From: Beroe forskalii
Lineage: Eukaryota; Ctenophora; Nuda; Beroida; Beroidae
Reading direction: 5' to 3'
DNA length: 64,000 nucleotides
NCBI GenBank assembly: GCA_011033025.1
Contig: WFMF01000010.1
Location: forward strand, 248,001-312,000
This document shows positions 1-10,253 of the stretch, one piece after another (the first letter of the stretch is position 1; each line of letters begins with the position of its first letter). The notes under the pieces were generated by a model. It was not told where the DNA came from. It searched no databases and was given only the letters and a program-made list of their open reading frames with translations. Both the position numbers and the translations under genes were made by a program.

Positions 1-3000
1 TCTTTCAGAAAACTGCCGAATAGAAGAATATGGCGGATTCATGAAGCATGTATGCTACGGTGACCAAGGAAAGATAGATCATTTCAAGTGTATGAGCTCG
101 ACTGGGACACACTACACTAGACATCTATCTTATAGAGGAAGGGTCACACATGTGATAGTTAGTGACATCTGTCCAAATGACACAGCCTTTTACCAAGGAT
201 GCGGACTCCAATCTCGCGATATCGATATCACATCTTTTCAGTTATGTGGAATCATTTGCCATGATCATAGTGGCACAAATGATGTCAAATTTTTCAGAAG
301 TATTCAAAGAACATGCGAAAATATTCTTAATGAAAATAGTTGTGCGAATAAAGCAGTTGGGGTCCAACTCTTGGAATCGGGAACATGCAAAAGTGAACCT
401 ATGGAAGACACAGGTAAGTGTGATGGGGTAGTAACATATGAGCGGATGGTTGATGGCGAGATCGATGATGAAGTAAACTGCAATGGTTTCACCTATGGAG
501 TTTTCTGTAAGAAAGTTACCAATCCACTTCATGCACATCAAAATTATGTATCGAGTGTTTACATAGGTTGTCTCCCACGGGAAAAACACTGTGAGGATCA
601 TGAGATATATAACCTGTGCTCAAAATTGAAGGAAACTCTACCTCACTGTGAAAGCCGTCTTCATAACGGTTCTCCAGAAATTCCTATGTTCAATTTCTCA
701 AGATGTGGTCCGATCTGGGAGGCAAGGAGAATTGAATTAGATAACAATCTTGCTTACGCTCCATTATGTAAAGGGTACAAGGAACAAACTAACTGCAGCG
801 ATGAGGCTAGAATCGGATTGACATGTAGTATAGGTGGGTATGAGTCAACTGTAGCTCGGCAGGTGATATGTCATCCGAAGTTGACGGACCGCCCAGCTCT
901 TTGTGATGATGGTTTGGACCTCAGGTGTGTTAGGTTGTCTGTCTCGTGTTACATCCATAAACACCAGTTCTGTGATGGCCTTCCTGATTGTTCTGATGGA
1001 GTCGATGAAGTTTCCTGTGAGGGAATAACCTGGAAGAAGTGTGAAAGAAGATACAAGAGTTCAGGTCCCATAGGAATTCCAATAGATTGGATTGAAGATG
1101 GTGAAGCAGATTGCTTGAATAATAACGATGAGTTGCAAGGTCAGTGGCCAACATGTGGCTTTTTGAAAACCAGGAGAATTTCTGTAGAGAATTCAACTTG
1201 CACAGAAGTTTACCTATGTCAAACAGGTTTTGTCGAGTTTTACCAACTTTGTGACGGTATAGAATCTTGTGGTAACGAAAACAGAGTATGCAAAGAATCA
1301 AGAAATCTCGAAAACATCTTTGAGACACCAATCATACAGAACCAGGTAAGGACAGTTCTTTACTGCTTGCATGGGATGGAAAGTCTGCATCGTCTAGCAG
1401 GTATGGAATGTGTCCCTGTGAACTTCTCGATTCCTGATTATTATGTATTTGGAAGAGACGAATACCATCACCTACTTATTCCACAGTATCTTGGTGAATC
1501 TGCGAATGCCAAGTCAATAACTGATTGCGATCATGTTTTTGGTGCTGTCTTTGTGTATTTGAGTTGCTTAGGCATGTGTGAACGATCTTCTTGCATACTG
1601 CAAAATCATATTAAGTTTGACTCATGCAAAGGTCAGTATAAGGAAAGAGTGTTTAGCATCAACAAAGTAAAGGAGCTTACTTTCTTAATAAAGAGTGAAA
1701 GGTATGGAACTTATCAAAATGACGTTTTTTCATGCACGAACGGTATTTGCTTAGACTATAGTAAGGTTTGCAACTTGATTGACGACTGCGGCGATGCCTC
1801 GGATGAAGTTAATTGTACCAACCATTTCCAGTGTGAAGAAAGTAAAGACTACATTCCAATAACGAAACTTTGTGACAGCAATATTGACTGCAGTGATATG
1901 AGTGACGAATGCAACACATACTGTAATAAAAAGATGGTACAAAGTTCATACGAGATTCTAACAGGATCGATCTTCGGAATTTTAGCAATTCTATTGAATA
2001 TGGGAGCCATTCCGACTACAATAGATGCAATGAAAACAGCAAGGTCGATCGAATCTTTGGCCAACAATGCAATGATCTTCCTTATAAGTATCGGTGACTT
2101 ATTTGTTGGTGTTTTTATGACAATCATCCTTGGTAATAACTTCTACCACGGATTAGATTACTGCAAAAGGCAGCTGGAGTGGCTTACCAGTACAAGCTGC
2201 TCTGTCATTGGAGTGATCAATTCCTTCGGAGCACTGGTTTCTGTCTTTGCCATGACATCACTAAGCCTGATCAGAATGTCAAATGTGACACGTGACATCA
2301 GCATGCCTTGCCCGGTAACAAGAAAAGGAGCTTTGCAGATTTCATTAATATGCTGTCTTATAGTGGTTGCAGCAATTGCAATTTCCATAATTCCATTGTT
2401 AGAATTCTTTGAAGATTACTTTGTGAATGGTCTTTTTCACGGATCTGAAACTAGGCTGTTTCATGGTGCATCCGACAAAGTCGAGCACATCAAAATTCTA
2501 AGAGCTTACCATGGCAGACTTCTTACAGAATCCATAAGATGGGATCACATTGAGCTGCTCATTTCTGAAATGTTTTCTAACGATTACACTGGCATACCTC
2601 ACAAGAAAATACAATTCTATGGAAATGATGCAGTCTGTATTTTCAAATACATGGTCACATATGAAAATCCGCAACATGCATTTGTTTGGGCTGTTCATAC
2701 TTTGCTCATAGTTTGCTTTCTTGGAGTCACCATTGCTTACATAAGAATAGAAAGAACATCACGTAAATCAGTTCCAACTGTTGCCGATGATGGAACCAAA
2801 AAAGTTCTCAAAAATCGAACGAGGGCTATTCAGAAAAAAGTTGCGATCTTGATAATCACAGATTTCATGAGTTGGATTCCCTTCATAACCATATGCATCT
2901 TGCACTCAGCTCAAGTTCTGGATTCTAGCAGCTGGTATTCTACCTTTTCTATGGTTCTGAATCCTTTGAACTCTGTCATCAATCCTCTGATATTGAATAC

Positions 3001-3130
3001 CATTATAGTCACAAAATTGGAAAAGTTCAAAGAATTTGTCTGGAAGAATCTGAAACCAGCACCTGCACAAGGCAGTAAAAAGGAAAGTATTGAAATGGTA
3101 GAAAGGATGCATTCAAAGTTACAAAGTTAA
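1..3130 (+). CDS. LDL-A-module seven-transmembrane receptor (LGR/relaxin-receptor-like), last exon
   Basis: The window opens with a splice acceptor (tttcag, positions 3-8). The frame is open from there through Met at 41, so that Met is not the true start and at least one upstream exon is missing. The ~1040 visible residues begin with a long Cys-rich extracellular region. LDL receptor class A modules follow, with the acidic CDGxxDCxDxxDE signature: about residues 288-326 (counting Met41 as 1), a degenerate one at ~387-417, and two at ~563-593 and ~597-624. Seven hydrophobic helices run from ~640 to ~990. TM2 carries SIGDLFVGV, TM6 IITDFMSWIPF and TM7 NPLNSVINPLILN, which resemble the glycoprotein-hormone/relaxin LGR group of rhodopsin-like receptors. 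No leucine-rich repeats are visible, unlike classical LGRs, and the E/DRY position after TM3 reads LIRM. The tail is short. Likely a plasma-membrane G-protein-coupled receptor; ligand unknown. The seven-helix call is firm, the subfamily is inference. Confidence 0.88.
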   Translation, partial: LSENCRIEEYGGFMKHVCYGDQGKIDHFKCMSSTGTHYTRHLSYRGRVTHVIVSDICPNDTAFYQGCGLQSRDIDITSFQLCGIICHDHSGTNDVKFFRSIQRTCENILNENSCANKAVGVQLLESGTCKSEPMEDTGKCDGVVTYERMVDGEIDDEVNCNGFTYGVFCKKVTNPLHAHQNYVSSVYIGCLPREKHCEDHEIYNLCSKLKETLPHCESRLHNGSPEIPMFNFSRCGPIWEARRIELDNNLAYAPLCKGYKEQTNCSDEARIGLTCSIGGYESTVARQVICHPKLTDRPALCDDGLDLRCVRLSVSCYIHKHQFCDGLPDCSDGVDEVSCEGITWKKCERRYKSSGPIGIPIDWIEDGEADCLNNNDELQGQWPTCGFLKTRRISVENSTCTEVYLCQTGFVEFYQLCDGIESCGNENRVCKESRNLENIFETPIIQNQVRTVLYCLHGMESLHRLAGMECVPVNFSIPDYYVFGRDEYHHLLIPQYLGESANAKSITDCDHVFGAVFVYLSCLGMCERSSCILQNHIKFDSCKGQYKERVFSINKVKELTFLIKSERYGTYQNDVFSCTNGICLDYSKVCNLIDDCGDASDEVNCTNHFQCEESKDYIPITKLCDSNIDCSDMSDECNTYCNKKMVQSSYEILTGSIFGILAILLNMGAIPTTIDAMKTARSIESLANNAMIFLISIGDLFVGVFMTIILGNNFYHGLDYCKRQLEWLTSTSCSVIGVINSFGALVSVFAMTSLSLIRMSNVTRDISMPCPVTRKGALQISLICCLIVVAAIAISIIPLLEFFEDYFVNGLFHGSETRLFHGASDKVEHIKILRAYHGRLLTESIRWDHIELLISEMFSNDYTGIPHKKIQFYGNDAVCIFKYMVTYENPQHAFVWAVHTLLIVCFLGVTIAYIRIERTSRKSVPTVADDGTKKVLKNRTRAIQKKVAILIITDFMSWIPFITICILHSAQVLDSSSWYSTFSMVLNPLNSVINPLILNTIIVTKLEKFKEFVWKNLKPAPAQGSKKESIEMVERMHSKLQS

Positions 3131-3176
3131 AGAATGTGATCTGTTCCGCTATTGCTGACCATGAATATTGAAAAGA

Positions 3177-3182
3177 AATAAA
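3177..3182 (+). terminator. Probable poly(A) signal of the receptor gene
   Basis: AATAAA lies 47 bases after the receptor stop codon on the same strand. It is the first such hexamer downstream and fits a short 3' UTR. Confidence 0.5.
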
Positions 3183-3183
3183 A

Positions 3184-3824
3184 CGACTTGGGCAGTGGGC
3201 ACCTGAGCACCAGGATATTGCTGGTTTTGGTTGATGAACCTGCATAGGTACAAGACTTACACAACTCACAAAGAAAAAAACTCCTTGGATATTGCTTTCC
3301 CTTAGCACAACCAAGAAGCTTCTTCATATGACTGCAGGAAAAATATATGCTGTAATTGTGCTGTAAAAATTATATTCATTTCATTTCATGTCGAAATTTG
3401 TGTACCTGATGTTATTCATAAGTTTTTATTTTTCAAATAGGGGCAATTTTGGGGTTACTCATAGGGCTAAAAAGAGGATCTTCGTTAATAACTCTGAAAC
3501 AAAAGGGGTTAGGACTTTAAAACCATGTTCAACCCCCCCTCCCATAATGTGATGATTCTGCATAGTCTACAGTCCTCGTTCAATTCTCTACAACCTTCAG
3601 ATTTTACTTACCTATTAAAAAAGGGACAATTAAATATTGGGGTAACACGTTGGACTAAAAACGGGGTTTTCGACAATAACTCAAAACTAAAGGGGTCACG
3701 ACTCCGGGGAGGTTTTTTTGGTGAATCTATGGACTATGAACCACCGAAAAACGTTCTCAGTCCTACTTAACTATTTAGTTCACAGGGGGTTGCAGTTCGA
3801 AGCACATACGACCCATGGGGATCG
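3184..3824. other. Intergenic, no gene seen
   Basis: AT-rich sequence with no coding signature. An 81-codon open frame at 3525-3770 has no recognisable motif and lies in pyrimidine-rich repeat-like DNA, so I do not call it. Confidence 0.5.
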
Positions 3825-3825
3825 T

Positions 3826-3946
3826 TCACATATTACGTAATCAATTTTTGGCCGATTTTAACCCCCCCTCCCCCTCGTAATAAAGTTTACAGTAGTTGAA
3901 TTTGTTACAACACCCCCCTCCCCCAAGGTGATTACGTAATATGTGA
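3826..3946. mobile_element. Short inverted-repeat transposon (MITE), copy 1
   Basis: The ends are inverted repeats: ttcacatattacgtaatca on the left and tgattacgtaatatgtgaa on the right, a ~19-bp perfect match around a C-rich centre. A related copy lies at 34257-34370. Size (~120 bp), terminal inverted repeats and lack of coding capacity fit a nonautonomous DNA transposon; the superfamily is not determinable here. Confidence 0.75.
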
Positions 3947-3949
3947 ACT

Positions 3950-5460
3950 AAAATATGTGCATGAGTTTTTTGAAGAATGATAAAGTTACGTCGTGAAGTA
4001 TAAACTTATAAATATTCACGAAAATACAGGGCAGGGCGTCAATAAACGGTGACACAGCTTGGTGTGAACATAAACGGTCAATCAAACAAAATGACGCGAA
4101 ATCGACGACGAACTGAGACCAAAAACTTGGCACAAATTGAAAGCGCCCCAATTTTAGAAGACTCGGCACGCACTTATAGGCGTTCCCAGTGGTAACGTGC
4201 CGCATCGGAGCGATATTTATACTCTCACTAGGATTGTGTGTTGTATCAGGATGTTAAGGTAACATCAACCAACGTTGGGGAGGGAAATTAAGCGCCTGCA
4301 TACGGGAACATCGGACAAGAAGAATTGTGCCGGCAGGCGCAATTTTTGTTAATAATGTTCAAACGGAATTTTCTCATAAACTTACCAATTCATATCAGTA
4401 TATTAATCAGTTGCTCAAGGCAAGATTAGGTCATGCAAGGAGAAAATAGACCGCTGTAAGACATCGTTGCAATGCCAAAGAGAGGACCTGAAACGACTCT
4501 ATCTTGATAGTGTTACAAACGGTCAGATATTGGACCTTCTTGCTAGAATGTAAGTAGTCCGTTTGAATTGATCTGACTTTCTAATTAGCGTACATTATGA
4601 AACGAAAAGGTAGTTTGGAAGCGTGCCCAAATAACCGCCGCAAGTGGAGCCGAAACTTAAAATTCTATCCATGTTGACTCAATCCTAAATACGCCTACTT
4701 TGGCTATGAGTGACTAACAGCTACCTAGAGTCATAACAATGTCACCAATATTTCAGTGACAAGGTAAGAGAAGTCTCGGGGATCCTTGATAACTACATCA
4801 AGCATAAGCATTACCAGAATGCAACGCAACTGCTCAAAACCAATGGTATGTTTCTGTGTACGTTATGCAGTCGCTTTATACCTTTGCAATTCCACCACAC
4901 TGATGACGTATTTTATTCCTTCCTGCGAATTTTTCATCCATACAAGTGCATTCTCGGTCACTTTTTGGAACTGGTGTAATTTGACATTTTTCTTCGTCCC
5001 CATATGGTCCGATCTCAATGATATTTATTAGGGGTCTTCGTTCCCTTGCGGCCTTCGTTCCCTTGCGGCTTGCATCTTCTCTAATCATCATAAAGCTGAG
5101 TGGGCCAAACTGCCACCTTGGTGAAGTGAAAGAATTGATATCCTTGATGCAGTCCGCTGCCTTTTTTGCTGAGGACTATGGTTTCTCCTCATGATAATCT
5201 TGAGTTGGGACATTCACTGTCGGTCACAGAGAAGGTGTTCGGGCATTATTGTCACAAAATCGTCACAATTTTTACATGAAGCCTGTTAAGGTTCAATGAG
5301 ATTAATGTTACAATTTTTACAATAACTTTATATGAATTCCGTAATAACTTTATATGAATTCCGTATAATCATGTCTGTACCGCTGGAGCCTGGAGGGCTC
5401 TCCCTCCCTCTCTGTCTCCTCCTACTCTTCGATCTGTGGCTTTTATTATGTCAAATTGTC
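3950..5460. other. Intergenic, no gene seen
   Basis: No conserved coding frame. There are two direct short duplications: taactttatatgaattccgt at ~5324 and ~5344, and ttcgttcccttgcggc at ~5037 and ~5053. Confidence 0.45.
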
Positions 5461-5463
5461 AAG

Positions 5464-5690
5464 CATTGATCAGCGACGTAGCCAGAGGGTATGCAGACTG
5501 CCAGACTATGCATTGCACACTCTGAAAAAGTCCCTTGCATAGTCTAAAATTTTAGGAAAAAATCTAATCATGGCTGATTAGGCCTAATTTGCCTGTCAAG
5601 TGTGAAAATCTACATACCTACCCTGGAAACATTTTGCATGCTCTGATCCCAAATCCTGGATACCTTACTGCCCTATTAGTGCAGAGTTAT
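5464..5690. mobile_element. Inverted-repeat element related to the one at 8244-8383
   Basis: It begins cagcgacgtagccag and ends ctggataccttactg, which are imperfect inverted repeats of each other. The element at 8244-8383 has the same termini and a similar interior (…ctgatc.caaatcctggata…). Interpreted as a MITE family. The right end abuts the foldback element that starts at ~5692. Confidence 0.55.
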
Positions 5691-5691
5691 C

Positions 5692-6428
5692 CTCTTAAGG
5701 GGGCGGGGGGGGTCTTCGGGTTGTCGATGGCCAAAATGGAGTTTTTGGCTAGAAATGATAGAGGAGCATCATAGCTACCAGAAAAACTTTACGGAATGAA
5801 AAAATCTTGTTCCTAGCCTGAGTTATGCGATTTTGAAAATCGGAATTTGCCTGTAATTACACTACGCGCACAAATTTCAATCGCGATTTGCCAAAAATGA
5901 TCTTAAAAATCTATCTCCTCCTACATTTTTTGGAGAATCGTCCTGAAATTTTCCAGATATGTTCTAGGGATTAAAATGAAGAGATTTGTTTAGTAGATTT
6001 TTGATTTAGGCCTTTAAACCGAAAATATTCGATTTTGAAATTTCGAACCTGCCAAAAATCATCAAAATTTGGAACCTCAAAATTTCAAAATCGAATATTT
6101 TCGGTTTAAAGGCCTCAATCAAAAATTTACTAAACAAATCTCTTCATTTTAATCCCTAGAACATATCTGGAAAGTTTCAGGACGATTCTCCAAAAAATGT
6201 AGGAGGAGATAGATTTTTAAGATCATTTTTGGCAAATCGCGATTGAAATTTGTGCGCGTAGTGTAATTACAGGCAAATTCCGATTTTCAAAATCGCATAA
6301 CTCAGGCTAGGAACAAGATTTTTTCATTCCGTAAAGTTTTTCTGGTAGCTATGATACTCCTCTATCATTTCTAGCCAAAAACTCCATTTTGGTCATCGAC
6401 AGCCCGAAGACCCCCCCCTGCCCCCTTA
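5692..6428. mobile_element. Foldback element with ~360-bp inverted arms
   Basis: The two halves are near-perfect reverse complements. For example tgatcttaaaaatctatctc at ~5898 is answered by gagatagatttttaagatca at ~6207, and the outer ends carry ggcgggggggg(t) and its complement near 6410. The loop is only a few bases around 6066. No coding frame is present. A diverged fragment of one arm is recognisable at about 29030-29160, so this is a dispersed family rather than a one-off inversion. Confidence 0.8.
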
Positions 6429-6429
6429 A

Positions 6430-7140
6430 TTGACCCACTAACCCATTTACTAACCTAAAGTGACCCCAATTAGCGCAGAATTGACCCTCTTTGGTGACCC
6501 ACTGACCCTTGTCCTAAACCCTAACATTTCATCAGATAACGCCAGATAAATTAATGTTGAAGACAGTAAAAGTCATTCAGTGAATTGTGTTTGAAACTCT
6601 AAAACCATGATAGCTGTATTTGGATATTACGATTGATCATGAATTCAATGTCTTCTTGATAGATCTGATGATGTAATCCCTGTCGTCATCTGTCTTCTTT
6701 CTGATCTTTTTAGTCCCTGTCGTTGGTAGAATCCCCGCTAGCGTCGTTGTCTGGCCGTTGAATCTGATTAAGTCGTCATCTGCCTGCAAAATCTGAGTGT
6801 GGCTTTAGCAATGACATGCGAGTGTGGCTGGTTGTAGTGTTGATAGCCTAAAGATTATAGGCCCCTGTCCCCTGAAATGGAATTGATGTCATATATCAAA
6901 CTAAAATTACAATGCATTGAAAATGTAATAGAGGCTAAATGAATAACTTGCATTGCAGCCACTTCTGCGGAATGATATAGGAAAATCAGTGAAATGTAAA
7001 ACGAATGAATCATGTCTTTACCTGATGAAAGTCTTGTAGTAAGGGGCACTTGTCTGAATCTGAAATGGTTAATACCTACCTGTTTGCTGTAACGTATGGT
7101 TAGTGATGATGAATACAAGATTTCCTATCAAATAATATCT
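6430..7140. other. Intergenic, no gene seen
   Basis: It contains short degenerate repeats of the form tgacccact/ctaaccc at 6430-6530 and otherwise nothing coding. Confidence 0.4.
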
Positions 7141-7149
7141 GGTCTAGCT

Positions 7150-7470
7150 TTTCTCGAACAAAATCAAACGACATCAGACCATTTGGTCGTCATAAATGTT
7201 GGAAACTTGTTCGAGTCAAGTTTACCAAAACACCATTTAAGTAAACTATGACCTATACCCTAAGATATGATATGCACAAGTCCAAAGTTTGCCGAACAAA
7301 ATCAAACGACATCAGACCATTTGGTCGTCATAAATGTTTGAATTTCGATCGAGTCACGTTGAACTTAGCACAGTATGAAATATGGACAATCACAGGACAT
7401 GTTATCAGGTTCAAATCGCCTCAACAAATTCAAACGACATCAGACCGTATGGTCGTCATAAATATCTGAA
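7150..7470. repeat. Three-copy ~135-bp direct repeat with a palindromic core
   Basis: The segment (a)aacgacatcagaccatttgg followed by tcgtcataaat occurs at about 7168, 7303 and 7433. Each copy contains the palindrome gaccatttggtc (third copy gaccgtatggtc). Spacing and homology between copies suggest local tandem duplication. Function unknown. Confidence 0.65.
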
Positions 7471-7530
7471 TATGTGTGATTTGACATGAACCTAAGAGTA
7501 AGAACAAATGAAAATGGACCCTAAACCTAA

Positions 7531-7929
7531 CTAGTAGCCCCTGTCAAAATAGTGGAAATCCAGAAAAACAGGCATTTGTTCTTCTGGGTATTCCCAAGCT
7601 ATGATGACCGGAAGGGGCTCGAACTGCTCCCCTTCCTCTGTTTTGGGTGGCAAGTCCCCCTCGAGAGTGAGGACCTCCACCCCCTCCACCTCCCACTCCT
7701 CCCCCTCCACACTGGTGCTGCGGGAGAGGAGTGGGAGTGGAGACTCCCTATCCCTAACCTCAGGCTGATACTTCTGGCGCTGTGGAATATGGATGAACCC
7801 CAACGCCCCGTAGAACCGTGCGAACCTTGACCTCCTGTATGCTTCTACCTCCTCATCGTAAACGTAAACCCTGTCACTCTTCTTCCTGAAACATTTCGTC
7901 ACTTTCTTCAAAGTCTTTGACATCTTCAT
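7531..7929 (-). CDS. Uncharacterised small protein, basic N-terminus and acidic C-terminal half
   Basis: An open frame of 133 codons counted from the Met at 7929 (a second Met lies two codons later at 7923); the frame extends upstream to 8130. The first ~30 residues are Lys/Arg-rich (MSKTLKKVTKCFRKKSDR). A Tyr/Arg stretch follows (YRRSRFARFYGALGF), then a Glu-rich acidic region and an aromatic end (FLDFHYFDRGY). There is no signal peptide, membrane segment or family I recognise. Composition is coding-like and differs from surrounding DNA, with CCC/GAG-rich sequence. It could be a single-exon gene, one exon of a larger gene, or chance. Confidence 0.4.
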   Translation of the reverse strand: MKMSKTLKKVTKCFRKKSDRVYVYDEEVEAYRRSRFARFYGALGFIHIPQRQKYQPEVRDRESPLPLLSRSTSVEGEEWEVEGVEVLTLEGDLPPKTEEGEQFEPLPVIIAWEYPEEQMPVFLDFHYFDRGY

Positions 7930-8243
7930 TTTCAATAAAATGTTCGAAAGTTTGGCAGAGTTTAACAGTTGTGAGCAAATAGCAAAGCGGGCAACTGGAA
8001 ATGAGCATGTGACGGGGATATAGGGGCTCCGCGTTGCCATGGGGATTTTCCTAATTTCAAACTGCTCCTTCAGAATATTTTTCTCTTTTGCACGTAACTC
8101 GAATAATTTCTTTACAAGTGCGCGTCGCACCGTATTTCACAATACATGCTAACTCAGATCCTATCCGTGCTGACTGCTCAATCGGAAAAGTCTCTCTGGA
8201 GTGACCCACTGGCCAAACCTCACATTAAAGTGACCCTTAACCC

Positions 8244-8383
8244 AGTGACGTAGCCAGTGTCAAATTTTGATAAAGTTTTTGATCATAGCTGTTTTGGCCT
8301 TATTTACCAGTGAACTGTGAAACTATGCATACCCAGGGAATATTTTGTATGTCCTGATCTCAAATCCTGGATACGTTACTGGC
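8244..8383. mobile_element. Short inverted-repeat element, second family
   Basis: The ends cagtgacgtagccag and ctggatacgttactg form imperfect terminal inverted repeats. The interior resembles 5464-5690. It is noncoding and probably a MITE. Confidence 0.6.
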
Positions 8384-8654
8384 ATTGACATAATGATATG
8401 AATATATTATTATGACGTCCTATCACTGCACATAACCATTACATAAATACCTGATTACCTGGCACTTCTGCCCTTGGTTGGTAAAATGCAAGTGAAACTC
8501 AATATCTCTGTTCTGTAGCGTGATGTATCCGCTTGCTTGTGTTTCAACACAAGAGCTCTATGCGCGTTGCAAGTTTTGTTGAGGACTGATCGGTAATCTT
8601 TGTGACAATTTTGAGCTCGAACATCTACTGCGGTCACGAGTTAGACTTTCGTGT

Positions 8655-9890
8655 ACGCAATGTACGCTGCGTACAAATTTCGAAAAAGTCGATTTACTCA
8701 AAATTTCTCTTACCGATTTTCACCAAACTTTCAAGATATCTTGGGGCACATAATTGGAGTGTACTGTATAAGTTTCAAGGAATTTCTATGTGCCAAATCC
8801 GAGATATTACTTGAAACGCAAGGATATATTTTGAATGCGTACAAATTTCGAAAAGTCGATTTACTCAAATTTCTCTTACCGATTTTCACCAAACTTTCAG
8901 GATATCTTGGGGCACATAATTGGAGTTTACTGTATAAGTTTCAAGGAATTTCTATGTGCCAAATCCGAGATATGACTTGAAACGCAAGGATATATTTTGA
9001 ATGCGTACAAATTTCGAAAAAGTCGATTTACTCAAAATTTCTCTTACCGATTTTCACCAAACTTTCAGGATATCTTGGAGCACATAATTGGAGTGTACTG
9101 TGTAAGTTTCAAGGAATTACTATGTGCCAAATCCGAGATATGACTTGAAACGCAAGGATATATTTTGAATGCGTACAAATTTCGAAAAGTCGATTTACTC
9201 AAAATTTCTCTTACCGATTTTCACCAAACTTTCAGGATATCTTGGGGCACATAATTGGAGTGTACTGTGTAAGTTTCAAGGAATTTCTATGTGCCAAATC
9301 CGAGATATGACTTGAAACGCAAGGATATATTTTGAATGCGTACAAATTTCGAAAAAGTCGATTTACTCAAAATTTCTCTTACCGATTTTCACCAAACTTT
9401 CAGGATATCTTGGGGCACATAATTGGAGTTTGTATAAGTTTCAAGGAATTTCTATGTTAAATTGTTTTGAACGCAAGGATATATTTTGAATGTGCACAAT
9501 TTTCGAAAAAGTCGATTTACTCAAAATTTCTCTTACCGATTTTCACCAAACTTTCAGGATATCTTGGGGCACATGATTGGAGTGTACTGTATAAGTTTCA
9601 AGGAATTTCTATGTGCCAAATCCGAGATATGACTTGAAACGCAAGAGAAATTTTGAGTAAATCGACTTTTTCGAAATTTGTACGCATTCAAAATATATCC
9701 TTGCGTTTCAAGTCATATCTCAGATTTGGCACATAAAAATTCCTTGAAACTTACACAGTACTCTCAAATTATGTTCCTTAACATATCTTGAAAGTTTGGT
9801 AAAAATTGGTAAGAGAAATTTTCAGTGAATCGACTTTTTCGAAATTTGTATGCATTCTAAATATATCCTTGCGTTTCAAGTCATTTCTCG
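8655..9890. repeat. ~169-bp satellite, six direct units followed by inverted copies
   Basis: The unit contains acaaatttcgaaaaagtcga, ttaccgattttcaccaaact and gaatttctatgtgccaaatc. It recurs with about 169-bp spacing from 8670 to 9640, with a shortened unit near 9430. From ~9645 to 9890 the same sequence continues in reverse complement (gagtaaatcgactttttcga), so the array ends in a foldback. Open frames inside it are repeat-derived. Confidence 0.85.
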
Positions 9891-10253
9891 AGTGTGTCAC
9901 CCGAAAGCTTGCTAATGGGTTCCAATTATCGGCATCATATAACCCTTTTAAACTTCAAAATACACCAACATTAACTTCAAAGTTTTTTTTGAAAGATCAC
10001 AAATCGCTGTTCATTGCGTACAATATTGGAGAAAGTCCTACTGGCGGTCACACATTATCAGTACATCTGCGTAGCGCGCGTGTATAAAGTTGTATCGCTG
10101 GTTTTCATTTACAATGCCAGCTGCACGACCGTTTCTCAGTTCACATTAGTGCTTTCTATCGGAATGTGCAGTTAGAATTAACTTCTTCACATTGCAGTGA
10201 AGGCAACACGATGGTACATTCTTTTCGATACATCAAAATATTCTGTTTTCAGT

